39,626 nt of DNA from Bradyrhizobium sp. (GTDB taxonomy: Bacteria; Pseudomonadota; Alphaproteobacteria; Rhizobiales; Xanthobacteraceae). Of this stretch, positions 25,172 to 34,136 are shown in pieces. The stretch's first letter is position 1. Every line of letters begins with the position of its first letter. The stretch spans positions 1 through 39,626 of the forward strand of contig JAGXAF010000005.1 in NCBI GenBank assembly GCA_018971675.1, given 5' to 3'. The translations under genes and the position numbers were made by a program. The notes under the pieces were generated by a model that did not search any database, was not told where the DNA came from, and worked only from the letters and a program-made list of their open reading frames with translations.

Positions 25172-26944
25172 ATGCTTCGTACAACCTTGGCTTCCTCGCG
25201 CATGCTGCGAGTCTGTGCTCTCGGCCTGGCGGCTGCAGCAATCGTTTGCAGCAGCGGCACAGCCGAAGCGCGGCACAGGCATCATCGGCACCATGTTGCG
25301 CGCCACCATCATGAAGAGCGCGAGAGCTACAGCCCGCAATTCTCCTCCATCATCGTCGACGCCAATTCCGGCGCGACGCTTGAATCAAACAGCCCGGACG
25401 GCATCCGTCATCCCGCGTCTCTGACCAAGGTCATGACGCTCTATCTGCTGTTCGAACGGCTCGAATCCGGCAAGATGACGCTCGATACCGAAATGCCGGT
25501 ATCCGAGCATGCCTCCGACCAGGATCCGACCAAGCTCGGCCTGCATCCCGGTTCGACGCTGCGCGTCGAGGATGCCATCAAGGGCGTGGTGACGAAGTCA
25601 GCCAACGACGCAGCCGTCGTGATCGCGGAGGCGATCGGCGGCGACGAAAGCGATTTTGCCAAGATGATGACCCGCAAGGCGCGCGCGCTCGGCATGACCC
25701 GGACGGTCTATGTCAATGCGTCCGGCCTGCCGGCGGACGAACAGGTCACCACAGCGCGCGACCAGGCAACCCTCGGCCGCGCAATCCAGGATCGCTTTCC
25801 GCGCTATTATCGTTATTTCGCCACCGAATCCTTCAACTTCCACGGCCACACGATTCACGGCCACAACCATCTGCTCGGCAGCGTCGAGGGCGTCGACGGC
25901 ATCAAAACCGGCTATATCCGCGCTTCCGGCTTCAACCTCATCACCAATTTACGCCGCGGCAATCGACATCTCGTCGGCGTGGTGATGGGCGGTCGCAGCA
26001 GCGGCTCGCGCGACGCCACCATGCGCAGCCTGCTTGCCGAGAACCTGGCAAAGGCTTCGACCACCCGTACCGTCGCCGCGATCACCGAGCGCAACCCGGC
26101 CATCGCCAATGCCGATGTGGCCGAAGATGTGGCGCGATCGCGCCCGACACAAATCGTTCAGGTTCAGGGCGCGGTTCAGGCCGCCTCCGGTTCCTCGGAG
26201 CCGGCCACCACGCAGCCGACACACTCGGTAAAGCCCTCCTTGCTCGCCGCGGCGGCCGCAGCGGTACCCCCGAGACAAACCAGGCCCGAGCCCGAGCCGT
26301 TCAGCAATGGGGTGATCCAGACCCAGCCGATCGCGGCGATCCCCGGTTCGAACGAGCCGATGAAGCCGGTCCGGGTGAAAACGGTCCAGGTCAAGGCCGG
26401 TCGAGTCAGGGTAGCCGCGGCATCGCAGGCCACGCCGATCACCAGTTCGATGTCCGCGGCACCGCGCGCGGAAGTACCGGAGACCTCGGGCGCCGTGGTA
26501 GCCAGGGCGGAAGCCACGGCCCCCGCCGCAGCTGAAATGCCGCGGCAGCCGCCCAATTTCGGCACCGGAAACGGTGTGCTTGGTGTTTTGCCGGCCTCCA
26601 GCGCAACGGCTTCGCCGCCGCTGCAAGCGATGGCCTACGCTGATCCGAAGCAGCAGGTCGTTCAGCAGAATGGCGCCATCAAGCCGGTCGCAACCCATAC
26701 CGGATGGATTATCCAGGTCGGTGCGTTGGATAGCGAGAGCGAGGCCCGCGAGCGCATCGAGGCGGCGCGCAATCAGGCTCACGGCATGCTCAGCAAGGCC
26801 GATCCCTTTACCGAAACCGTGGTCGCCAAAGGCGACAAGACGTTGTACCGCGCCCGCTTCGCCGGTCTCGACCGCGATCAAGCCGAGGCCGTTTGCCGGA
26901 CCCTGAAGCGCTCCGAGATCTCCTGCATCACCGTCAAGAACTGA
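25172..26944 (+). CDS. D-alanyl-D-alanine carboxypeptidase with C-terminal SPOR domain
   Basis: A periplasmic penicillin-binding protein of the S11 (PBP5/6, DacA) family that trims the terminal D-Ala from peptidoglycan stems. With the ATG at 25172 (GAGGA five bases upstream) the product has 590 residues; ATGs at 25142 and 25154 are alternatives. A signal peptide (1-33) precedes a His-rich segment with eight histidines between 35 and 47. Active-site motifs are SLTK (83-86), SAN (143-145) and KTG (245-247). A long Pro/Ala/Val-rich linker leads to a SPOR domain (about 510-590; GWIIQVGALDSESEARERIE), which should target denuded glycan at the septum. A terminator follows. Confidence 0.94.
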   Translation: MLRTTLASSRMLRVCALGLAAAAIVCSSGTAEARHRHHRHHVARHHHEERESYSPQFSSIIVDANSGATLESNSPDGIRHPASLTKVMTLYLLFERLESGKMTLDTEMPVSEHASDQDPTKLGLHPGSTLRVEDAIKGVVTKSANDAAVVIAEAIGGDESDFAKMMTRKARALGMTRTVYVNASGLPADEQVTTARDQATLGRAIQDRFPRYYRYFATESFNFHGHTIHGHNHLLGSVEGVDGIKTGYIRASGFNLITNLRRGNRHLVGVVMGGRSSGSRDATMRSLLAENLAKASTTRTVAAITERNPAIANADVAEDVARSRPTQIVQVQGAVQAASGSSEPATTQPTHSVKPSLLAAAAAAVPPRQTRPEPEPFSNGVIQTQPIAAIPGSNEPMKPVRVKTVQVKAGRVRVAAASQATPITSSMSAAPRAEVPETSGAVVARAEATAPAAAEMPRQPPNFGTGNGVLGVLPASSATASPPLQAMAYADPKQQVVQQNGAIKPVATHTGWIIQVGALDSESEARERIEAARNQAHGMLSKADPFTETVVAKGDKTLYRARFAGLDRDQAEAVCRTLKRSEISCITVKN

Positions 26945-26970
26945 TCCCACCGGGATCGTCAGATGGCACC

Positions 26971-26993
26971 CCGCCGCACGCTGGCGGCTTTTT
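26971..26993 (+). terminator. Terminator after D,D-carboxypeptidase gene
   Basis: GCCGC (26973-26977) pairs with GCGGC (26984-26988) and is followed directly by TTTTT. A weaker GATCCC/GGGATC hairpin lies at the stop codon. Confidence 0.65.
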
Positions 26994-27176
26994 GCCGTCC
27001 GATCGGCTGCGCGGCAATTTATGGCAAATCTGCGTCCGCAAACCTCTCGTCAAGATTTGGCGGCTACAACTACTACAGACGATAGATTGATCATGCCGGA
27101 CAAAGGCGGGCGGCACCGGGGCATCAGGCAGCGGGCAGCCGTTCTCGGTTCGTAGCGTTTGGTGGTGTTGCCGGAG

Positions 27177-27899
27177 TTAGTTGCGATGCGTGCGAAGCAA
27201 AGTATCCTTGGCCTCGTTTACCCGGGCAGCGAGATACGTCGAGCCCCCCTGGTCGGGATGGAGTTTCTTCATCAGCCCGCGATGGGCGCGGCTGATCTGG
27301 TCGCGGCCCGCCCCCGGCTGCAGGCCAAGGATCTGGTAGGCCTCCTCGTCCGTCATTTTGCTGCGCGCCGCAGAGCGGCCTTGCCCCCCTGCCGCATCGC
27401 CCTGCGCGTTCTGACGCCAGGCGGGAAACCTGCGGTCCAGATAGCTTTCAAGTAACGACACGCTCTCGACATCGAAGCCGGAGATCATCGCCGTCAATTG
27501 CGGCAGGTCGAATTCGTCGAGCGAATGGCCGGCATGGGGACCGGCCACGATCTGGCCCTGCAACTTACCGCTGTCGTGATCGAGCTGCATATCGAGAAAC
27601 TGCGAACGGACCCGCGAGGCCCGTCCCGCTGAGCCCCGTCCGCCGAACATGCCGCTGATAAAGTTGAAACCCGTGCCGCCGAACGGCGACCAGCCGAGCA
27701 ATCCGGCACCGAAAATACCGATCGGAATCGCAACAGCGGGTTCTCCCCTGAGACCGATAAATACAGCCACGACTAGCGCCACCACGCCGCCAAGGATTTT
27801 CAGGGCGCGTGCCAGCGCGACCGGATTAGCCGCGCGAAACATCTGCAGCAGCGAATAGAGCAGGATAACGGCGACAGCGCCAGCGATCAGGGGAAGCAT
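27177..27899 (-). CDS. Membrane-anchored J-domain protein
   Basis: A 240-residue protein with two N-terminal hydrophobic segments (about 1-20 and 32-70), a soluble middle part (FLDMQLDHDSGKLQGQIVAG onward) and a C-terminal J domain (about 182-240). The J domain has the HPD tripeptide in GLMKKLHPDQGGSTY, so it should stimulate a DnaK-type chaperone at the membrane, somewhat like DjlA or Tim14. It lacks the Gly/Phe and zinc regions of DnaJ. The ATG at 27899 lies 78 bases after the VWA gene on the same strand, suggesting co-transcription. The client is unknown. Confidence 0.87.
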   Translation of the reverse strand: MLPLIAGAVAVILLYSLLQMFRAANPVALARALKILGGVVALVVAVFIGLRGEPAVAIPIGIFGAGLLGWSPFGGTGFNFISGMFGGRGSAGRASRVRSQFLDMQLDHDSGKLQGQIVAGPHAGHSLDEFDLPQLTAMISGFDVESVSLLESYLDRRFPAWRQNAQGDAAGGQGRSAARSKMTDEEAYQILGLQPGAGRDQISRAHRGLMKKLHPDQGGSTYLAARVNEAKDTLLRTHRN

Positions 27900-27977
27900 G
27901 CCGTCAATATAGCGCGGTCAACGCCAAAAAGCAGGCCGGCCGCGGCAACGTTTTGTCACACGAGATCATGCCCGCGA

Positions 27978-28727
27978 TCACTTCATCTGGCCGATCAGCT
28001 TGGCAGCGCCGCCGCCGGCCTTCGACAGCCGCAGCAGCGCCTCGCGGCCACCCGCGGCGTAAGCCGCGGCCGCCCGCAGCAACTCGCGCAATTGCGCCGC
28101 AGCGCCCGGATCGAACCGGCACCACGCACCACCGGTCAGGCGCGCTATCTCCCGGAACGCGGGCTCCGCAACCTCATCATGCCCCTCCTGGAACATGAAC
28201 ACCGGAACCCCGAGCAGGCCAAGTTCACCCGCCATGCCGCAAAGCCGGTCGACCGGCTCCTCCATGGCATCGCCAACAAACACGACCGCGCGGACCGACG
28301 AGGCGACGGCTTCACGCCGCACGTCAGTCAGCACCTTACCGATCTGGGTATGACCACCGCGGCAATCGATCTTGCTCATCAGCTTCGCCAGTTGCGCGCT
28401 GTCGGAAACCCAGGCCGACGCACGACATTCGTTGAAGCCGCGATAATAGACCAGACGGATATCGAGGCTTCCGAGCGCCTCTGCCTCCCGAAACATGTCA
28501 GCCTGCAGCGCGCAGGCCATGTCCCAGGTCGGCTGCCGGCTCATGGTCGCGTCGAGCGCAAACACCAGCCTGCCCCTGGCCCCTGCCGCGGGGGGCGACA
28601 TCGCGCGCGCCTTGGCGACAAAGGCAGCGATATCCTCCGAGGTAGACGAAACCGCGTTCCTATTATCAGCCGAAACGCCCGTTGCGGCCTGATCTGCAGA
28701 TTTGGGTTTGACGGGTTCGCCGGACAT
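27978..28727 (-). CDS. VWA domain-containing protein
   Basis: A 249-residue soluble protein with a single von Willebrand A domain (about 50-215). The MIDAS metal motif is visible as FALDATMSRQ (DxTxS), with a further aspartate in VFVGDAMEEP. The N-terminal 45 residues are polar and probably flexible; the C-terminus is Ala/Gly-rich and helical. No signal peptide. VWA proteins assemble complexes or act with AAA ATPases, but no MoxR-type ATPase is nearby. The adjacent J-domain gene on the same strand is the only obvious partner. Function not known. Confidence 0.87.
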   Translation of the reverse strand: MSGEPVKPKSADQAATGVSADNRNAVSSTSEDIAAFVAKARAMSPPAAGARGRLVFALDATMSRQPTWDMACALQADMFREAEALGSLDIRLVYYRGFNECRASAWVSDSAQLAKLMSKIDCRGGHTQIGKVLTDVRREAVASSVRAVVFVGDAMEEPVDRLCGMAGELGLLGVPVFMFQEGHDEVAEPAFREIARLTGGAWCRFDPGAAAQLRELLRAAAAYAAGGREALLRLSKAGGGAAKLIGQMK

Positions 28728-28971
28728 GAGCGCTCGCTGATTGCCGCATGTTTATTTGGCGTCGGGTCCGGCTGCGGTCAATGCGCTGGCGGATCCCCCT
28801 GCTCCGGCCGCGACAAGCGCGGAACGGATGCGAACGTCGGCTCTTGATCGGCGCATGGAGGGAAAAAAGGCCGATAGAGGCGAGCTTTCCAGGGGCGGGC
28901 CGGTTGCTTCCCAATGACCGTCAATCCAGGCTGAGGTAGCAACCCACCATCGGGGCCGCACGCTGGCGGTA

Positions 28972-29895
28972 TCAGGCCCCGATGATGTCGTGGAGTTCGA
29001 GCGGCTTATCAACCTGGTTGAACCATTCGGCACGGTTGGCCGCGCGGCGACGGCCGCGTTCGTCGAGCGGCAGCTTGAGCTGGCACAGCAGGCTGGTGAC
29101 TTCCTCGCGCGCCGTAACGTGGCCCATGCTTGGCCGCGTACCCAGCGTGGCTTCATCCAGGTTGTCGAGCGCGGTCAAGCCGCGTGGAAAGAATTCGCGA
29201 TAGACCACCCGCTCGGCGAAGCCGTCGATCGAACGAAAACCGAGCCGGAACGATAAATCGTCGAGGCTCTCGGCGACCAGTTGCTTGTTGCGCGATCCCA
29301 GCATCGACAGCCGGTTGCGAACCACGATCCAGTCGCAGCTCGCGCCGTCGAGCTGGCGGCGCTTGCGCCTGGAATCCCGCACCATCTCGGCGTAATGGCT
29401 CTCGCCGGTCACCGAATAAGTGGCGGGGTCGACGGTGCCGAGCACATCGAAATCGAGGAAGCTGTCGTTTATCGGCGTCACCAGCGTATCGGCCATCGAG
29501 TGGGCGAGCCGCATCAGATAGGAATCGGAACCCGGCGTATCGATCACCAGGAAGTCGAAGCTCCGCTCCACCTCGCTTACGGCGTTGACGAATTGCTGGA
29601 ATTCAGAGGATTCGTTGTCCGCGACCTGCATTGTATCGCCGAGCTTGATGCGGCAATGCACGGGAATTTCGAGATCGAGGCCGGTGCGGCGGGCCCAGGC
29701 GCGCCGGTTGTCGATGTAGCGGGTGAAGCTTTGCTGCCGACAGTCGAGATCGATGGTGGCAACGCGCTGGCCCGCCTTCATCAAGGCGACAGCAATGTGC
29801 AGCGCCGCGGTGGATTTACCCGAGCCACCCTTCTCATTGCCCAGCACAACCACGTGAGCCGAGCCGGATCGTCCCTGGGTACTCTGCACTAACAT
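28972..29895 (-). CDS. mipZ: Division-plane ATPase MipZ (ParA/MinD family)
   Basis: A P-loop ATPase that, in Caulobacter, forms a gradient from the poles with ParB and blocks FtsZ assembly away from midcell. The 307-residue product has the deviant Walker A KGGSGKST at residues 22-29, VATIDLDCRQQSFTRYIDNR, and DFLVIDTPGSDSYLMRLAHSMADTLVTPINDSF, all close to MipZ and not to chromosomal ParA. I use the ATG at 29895, preceded by GGGGATGG, because the in-frame extension to 29955 is not conserved in type. It stands alone, divergent from panC, and no parAB genes are present. Confidence 0.92.
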   Translation of the reverse strand: MLVQSTQGRSGSAHVVVLGNEKGGSGKSTAALHIAVALMKAGQRVATIDLDCRQQSFTRYIDNRRAWARRTGLDLEIPVHCRIKLGDTMQVADNESSEFQQFVNAVSEVERSFDFLVIDTPGSDSYLMRLAHSMADTLVTPINDSFLDFDVLGTVDPATYSVTGESHYAEMVRDSRRKRRQLDGASCDWIVVRNRLSMLGSRNKQLVAESLDDLSFRLGFRSIDGFAERVVYREFFPRGLTALDNLDEATLGTRPSMGHVTAREEVTSLLCQLKLPLDERGRRRAANRAEWFNQVDKPLELHDIIGA

Positions 29896-30142
29896 CGTCC
29901 ATCCCCTGAACCCATCTTCAAGTTGTGCGCGATTGCGGTCAAGTGAAATGCGCAATTGGCGCGAACGATCGACTGACTTGCTTAATCAGCGTGGCATTCC
30001 GGTTTGCATTTGCAAGTGAGTGCCCGGGATTTCGGAGAGAGCGAGAGCATCATCGACTGGCGAGACGATAACAGCCTTGATAGGATCACATTCCCGCGAA
30101 GCAGAGCCTGCGGCCTGCATAAGCCCAACAGATCGAGCCTTG

Positions 30143-30994
30143 ATGTCGCGAAGCCCCATGATCGCCCGCACGGTTCCGGCGTTGCATCGGACGCTGGATC
30201 GTCTTCGGGCACGAAAGGCCACTGTCGCGCTCGTGCCAACCATGGGAGCGCTCCATGACGGCCATGTGTCACTGGTCCGGCTGGCCAGGCGGCGCGCCTC
30301 GCGGGTGGTGGTTTCGATCTTCGTCAACCCCACCCAATTCGCGCCGACCGAGGATTTCGGCTCCTATCCGCGCACCTGGAAGTCCGACGCCGCCAGGCTC
30401 GCTGCCGAGGGCGTCGATCTGATCTGGAATCCGGATGCCGGGACGATGTATCCGGACGGCTTTGCCACCCGGATCGTGCCGGAAGGGGCGGCAACCGCAA
30501 ATCTCGAGGACCGCTTTCGACCACACTTCTTCGGCGGCGTCGCCACCGTGGTCGGCAAGCTGTTCACGCAGGTTCGACCGAACCTTGCGATCTTCGGCGA
30601 AAAGGACTTCCAGCAATTGCGAGTGGTGACGCAGATGGCCCGGGATCTCGACCTCGGCGTCAAGGTGGTGGGCTCACCAACGGTACGGGAACGCGATGGC
30701 CTCGCGATGTCGTCGCGCAACGTCTATTTGTCGCCAGAGGAGCGACTCAAGGCGCCGGTGCTGTATCGCGCCTTGAAGGAGAGCGCCCGACGGTTACGGG
30801 CCGGCGACGATGTCGCGGCGACGATGGCCGGTGGCGTCGAGATGATCGTCGCCGCGGGCTTCGTGCTCGACTATTTCGAGGTTCGCCACGCCGGAACATT
30901 GGCTCCGGTTGGCGCGCGAGGTGATGGGCCGATGCGGATATTGGTGGCCGCCAGGCTCGGCAATACCAGGCTTATCGACAACATCGCGGTCTGA
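30143..30994 (+). CDS. panC: Pantothenate synthetase
   Basis: Joins pantoate and beta-alanine with ATP to make pantothenate, the coenzyme A precursor. The 283-residue protein has [15 protein letters not shown] (HDGH at 38-41, the HIGH-type nucleotide motif), [19 protein letters not shown], and [17 protein letters not shown], all diagnostic. 283 residues is the normal length. I use the ATG at 30143; an upstream in-frame ATG at 30020 would add 41 unrelated residues, and an ATG at 30158 is also possible. panB is not in the window. The stop lies one base from the convergent DUF1489 stop. Confidence 0.97.
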   Translation: MSRSPMIARTVPALHRTLDRLRARKATVALVPTMGALHDGHVSLVRLARRRASRVVVSIFVNPTQFAPTEDFGSYPRTWKSDAARLAAEGVDLIWNPDAGTMYPDGFATRIVPEGAATANLEDRFRPHFFGGVATVVGKLFTQVRPNLAIFGEKDFQQLRVVTQMARDLDLGVKVVGSPTVRERDGLAMSSRNVYLSPEERLKAPVLYRALKESARRLRAGDDVAATMAGGVEMIVAAGFVLDYFEVRHAGTLAPVGARGDGPMRILVAARLGNTRLIDNIAV

Positions 30995-30995
30995 A

Positions 30996-31433
30996 TCAAA
31001 GCAGCCCGAGATCACGCAGTTCGCGGCGCAACGGCTCGGGCAAAGCCCCGACCCCGGCGCCGGCAGAACCGAGATCCGGCGGCGCGTCGCCTTGGGCGAA
31101 GTAGCGCCAACCCTGGAACGCCCGCATCGGCCGCGGCATCACCGCGATCACCTTGGGCTGCATGACCAGCCGGCAGCGCCCGATACCGTCGCGGTCACGG
31201 AACGGCTCGATCGCGATGATCTTTTCCCGCGCCGCGATCTCCCCGCGGATCACCCAATAGAGTGAACCGCCCGTCAATAGCTCGTCGATACGCTTGGGCG
31301 TCATGCGGGTGATATGAACGTGGTGGCGCGGAAGTCCCTTCTGCTTTGCGGTTCGCGCGCGTTCCGCCACCCAGCCCTTCAATTCCTTGACGGACTCGCA
31401 GCCAACGGCAAGCTTGATGAGATGAAGCGGCAT
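30996..31433 (-). CDS. DUF1489 family protein
   Basis: A 145-residue soluble, basic protein of the alphaproteobacterial DUF1489 family. Recognisable are MPLHLIKLAVGCESV at the start, HHVHITRMTPKR and GGSLYWVIRGEI, then FQGWRYF with a variable proline-containing C-terminus. No catalytic assignment is known to me. The ATG at 31433 follows CTCGGAAGAA. It is convergent with panC with only one base between the stop codons, so the two mRNAs probably overlap at their 3' ends. Confidence 0.88.
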   Translation of the reverse strand: MPLHLIKLAVGCESVKELKGWVAERARTAKQKGLPRHHVHITRMTPKRIDELLTGGSLYWVIRGEIAAREKIIAIEPFRDRDGIGRCRLVMQPKVIAVMPRPMRAFQGWRYFAQGDAPPDLGSAGAGVGALPEPLRRELRDLGLL

Positions 31434-31515
31434 TTCTTCCGAGGTTCTTTGGAGATTCCCGGCTTTCGAAGCTCAGACTGGTGACGTTAGCGACCGGCGA
31501 AGAGGTTTGGAAGGA

Positions 31516-32469
31516 TCAATTGTCGGATGCCGCCGGAGTCGAAGGCGCGGCGGCGGGCGCAATCTGAACCGGCGCCACGACGTGCGGTTTCGGCGCGGGT
31601 TTCTTGGCAGCCGCAGCAACTGCGTGCGCCGGACGCGGTGCGTGCATTGTCGCGTTCGCCGGCGGGGTATGGGAGGTCGCGGGTGGCGTGGTTGGCTCGG
31701 GATTCATGATGCTGACGGCCGGAGTTGAGGCGGCGGTGGGGAACTCGGCATTGGTCGGCCTGCCCGTCGGTACCGACGACGGCAACGCTGCGAGCGCGCC
31801 TGTCGCCGCCGGGATCGCGGTTGCCGGCGCGTTCCACGACGGCGCGTAGCGCGTGATCAGTCCGTCATAGGTCCGTTCTCCCATGTTCGCGGAGATCTGG
31901 TTATGGTTCGTCAGTGAACGAAACGCCGCGCAATCCGATGGCGTGCAATGATCGCGTGCCAGCAGCACGTAAGCCACCAACCCATAACGGTCACGCTCAA
32001 CCGACCGGCGCAGCGCCTGCAGTTCGGGGGTCATATTGCGGTTGGCGGCGGCCACATCGCCGAGCGCGGTCAACTGGTCGATCCGGGCGGAGGTGTATGA
32101 TACCGCCGCGGCAACCGACTCGGATGAGCCGAACAGTACCTTTTCGCAGGCCGCCAAGACCGCCTCGCCTGCCATGTCGTCGATGCACGACAGGGCCGGC
32201 AGCGCGGCAGCCTGCAACTGCGGCGACCGAGCCTCGACGGACGCTACCGTCCCCGCAGGATCGAACCCGCGAATGGTTGCGGCAACAGCAATACCGATCG
32301 CCACCAGCGTGATCACGGTCAGCGCGCCATTGGCGACCGATCTGTCAGCGCGCAGCAGCGTAATGAGCACGGTGATCCCGAAGAACCCGGCAGCCGCCAG
32401 TGTCAGCCAGATTGGAAAATCCGGCGAACGCCAGATCTGGTCGAACGATGTTGCCCAAGTCCAATCCAT
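31516..32469 (-). CDS. Hypothetical membrane protein with Pro/Ala-rich C-terminal tail
   Basis: A 317-residue protein I cannot assign. It has two N-terminal membrane segments (about 19-39 and 48-66), then a soluble helical domain (about 75-215) containing paired cysteines (SCIDDMAGEAVLAACEKVLF and DHCTPSDCAAF) that could form disulfides if periplasmic. The last 100 residues are rich in Pro, Ala and Thr and look unstructured. The ATG at 32469 follows GGGGATCGCGC. Similar proteins seem to be limited to Bradyrhizobium-type genomes, from memory. Neighbours give no functional hint. Confidence 0.75.
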   Translation of the reverse strand: MDWTWATSFDQIWRSPDFPIWLTLAAAGFFGITVLITLLRADRSVANGALTVITLVAIGIAVAATIRGFDPAGTVASVEARSPQLQAAALPALSCIDDMAGEAVLAACEKVLFGSSESVAAAVSYTSARIDQLTALGDVAAANRNMTPELQALRRSVERDRYGLVAYVLLARDHCTPSDCAAFRSLTNHNQISANMGERTYDGLITRYAPSWNAPATAIPAATGALAALPSSVPTGRPTNAEFPTAASTPAVSIMNPEPTTPPATSHTPPANATMHAPRPAHAVAAAAKKPAPKPHVVAPVQIAPAAAPSTPAASDN

Positions 32470-32598
32470 GCGCGATCCCCGGAGCGCAGCATAAAGCTCT
32501 TTCAGGCAAAGTGAATGCTGATCTTACCTGTCGATGAAGCCGCAAACCGGCGTTTCGAAGAAAACGGGAACCGCTTCATTCGATCAAGCGCGATTGTC

Positions 32599-32790
32599 TC
32601 AGGAGATTTCGAGCTGACTTTCCTTGGCAACCCGTTCGAAAGCCTCGATCGAACTCTTGATTCGATATTGGCAGTCATCTCCGTCGGTCGGAAGCAGCCG
32701 GATCACCTCATAGGTGCCGCTGGCGGCCGGACGGGCAATGTTGCTGGCTGTGAAATAGACAGTCTCTCCCACGGCGTATTTGTGCTTCAA
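32599..32790 (-). CDS. Small conserved hypothetical protein
   Basis: A 63-residue soluble protein. KYAVGETVYFTASNIARPAA suggests a small beta-rich SH3-like fold, and GTYEVIRLLPTDGDDCQYRIKS is the part I recognise from similar small rhizobial proteins, ending with FERVAKESQLEI. The start is TTG at 32790 with GGAGAAGGG directly upstream, a strong ribosome site that supports translation. No signal peptide or metal motif. Function unknown; it stands alone between the membrane protein and yidB-like genes. Confidence 0.7.
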   Translation of the reverse strand: MKHKYAVGETVYFTASNIARPAASGTYEVIRLLPTDGDDCQYRIKSSIEAFERVAKESQLEIS

Positions 32791-33008
32791 CGCCCTTCTC
32801 CATCACGCAATAATGCCGGCCTACGCCCGCGAATCCGCTGCAAAGCCGACTGTAATACCCGCAGACTGTTTAGCATGGCGCCGGCCCATTCGGCCAGTGC
32901 CTTCGGGCATGCCTGACACGCAATTTTGCAGATTTTTCAGGGCGATAATTGTTTTTTGCCGGCGCTGGACGAATCCGCTTATACCCTGGAACCGGCGGCT
33001 TCCCTGTC

Positions 33009-33377
33009 CTAGGAGGAGGCCGGAAGGGTGCCGTTCGGGCTTGCCTCGTCCACGGCCTTCGGCAGCACCTTGGCAAGAACCTGGCTCAGCTGATCCACCG
33101 GGATATTGAACCGGGCGGCCAGTTGTCTCACGGTGTCGCTACCCAGCACCTGCTGCAATTGCTCGGACGTGATCGGCAGGTTCTGGCCGTTGCCAATCCA
33201 GGATTTGACCTGATCGCCGAGGCCCGCCTGCTGCAGCTTGGCAATGATCGCGTTCAACCCGCCCTGGCTGCCATTGCCGAGAACCTCGCTCAACACTGTT
33301 GGAAGCACGCTACCCTCAAGCTGCGCGAGCACACCCTTGAATTCGGGCGAATTTTCCAGCGAATCGAGAATTCCCAT
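33009..33377 (-). CDS. YidB-like DUF937 protein
   Basis: A 122-residue protein of the YidB/DUF937 family. MGILDSLENSPEF starts the protein, followed by a glycine-rich segment (VLGNGSQGGLNAIIAKLQQAGLGDQV) and the conserved SWIGNGQNLPITSEQLQQVLG, then a helical end. No signal peptide. The family is widespread and without a settled function. The ATG at 33377 follows AAAGGGGCTTCGGCC. It lies 98 bases beyond the GST gene on the same strand, with room for its own promoter. Confidence 0.88.
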   Translation of the reverse strand: MGILDSLENSPEFKGVLAQLEGSVLPTVLSEVLGNGSQGGLNAIIAKLQQAGLGDQVKSWIGNGQNLPITSEQLQQVLGSDTVRQLAARFNIPVDQLSQVLAKVLPKAVDEASPNGTLPASS

Positions 33378-33475
33378 GGCCGAAGCCCCTTTCGCGTTGA
33401 GCCGGTTTCGAATTCAGACCGCTTTATCCACGACCAGTCAAGGCAATATGACAGCCGATATCACGCAATCGGGCT

Positions 33476-34132
33476 TCATGCCGTTTCAAACCTCTCGATC
33501 ACAATAGTTTCGGCAAGTCCGGCGCGGGTCCATTCCTGGAAAGCGGGCTGCGCCATCATCGCGTTCATATAATCCGCCGCGACCGGCGTTACTTCTACCG
33601 CATAGGTGCGGAAACGATGCACCACCGGCGCGAACATCGCGTCCGCACCACTGAATGCACCGAACAGGAACGGGCCTGAATTTCCATGGCGCTTGCGGCA
33701 TTCGCTCCAGATCTGCTGAATCCGAGCGATGTTGGCGCGCGCGTCATCTGACAGCGGCACGGCCCCGATCGGACGGTGCAGGTTCATGCCGCATTCGTTG
33801 CGCAATGCCACAAAGCCCGAATGCATCTCCGCCGAAATCGAACGCGCATGAGCACGGCTGGCGCGATCTTCCGGCCACAGCCGCGCGTCCGGAAATCGCT
33901 CCGCCAGATATTCAATAATCGCAAGCGAATCCCACACCGTGATGTCGCCATCCACCAGCGCCGGTACCTTGCCGGAACGCGTGACGTCGAGAATCCGCCG
34001 CTTGTCGGCATCCCCGGTATAAAGCGGGATGAAAACCTCCTCGAAGTCGATGTTGTTGGCGCGCAGCGCCAGCCAGGGCCGCATCGACCACGACGAATAG
34101 TTCTTGTTGCCGATGACGAGCTTCAGGGTCAT
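33476..34132 (-). CDS. Glutathione S-transferase family protein
   Basis: A 218-residue GST. The N-terminal thioredoxin-like domain shows LVIGNKNYSSWSMRPWLAL, in which a serine near residue 13 may activate glutathione, then GKVPALVDGDITVWDSLAI, the glutathione gamma-glutamyl site. The helical C-terminal domain follows (about 90-218). The substrate is unknown. I use the ATG at 34132; a better ribosome site (AGGATTTCACCA) favours an ATG at 34147, which would overlap the end of the upstream TolA/TonB-like gene. Either way the two genes are probably translationally coupled. Confidence 0.9.
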   Translation of the reverse strand: MTLKLVIGNKNYSSWSMRPWLALRANNIDFEEVFIPLYTGDADKRRILDVTRSGKVPALVDGDITVWDSLAIIEYLAERFPDARLWPEDRASRAHARSISAEMHSGFVALRNECGMNLHRPIGAVPLSDDARANIARIQQIWSECRKRHGNSGPFLFGAFSGADAMFAPVVHRFRTYAVEVTPVAADYMNAMMAQPAFQEWTRAGLAETIVIERFETA

Positions 34133-34136
34133 GCGG

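Noticed and set aside
28728..28971. Small genes between VWA and mipZ genes
   Set aside because: Several short frames exist on both strands, all Arg/Ser-rich and without ribosome sites or conserved motifs.
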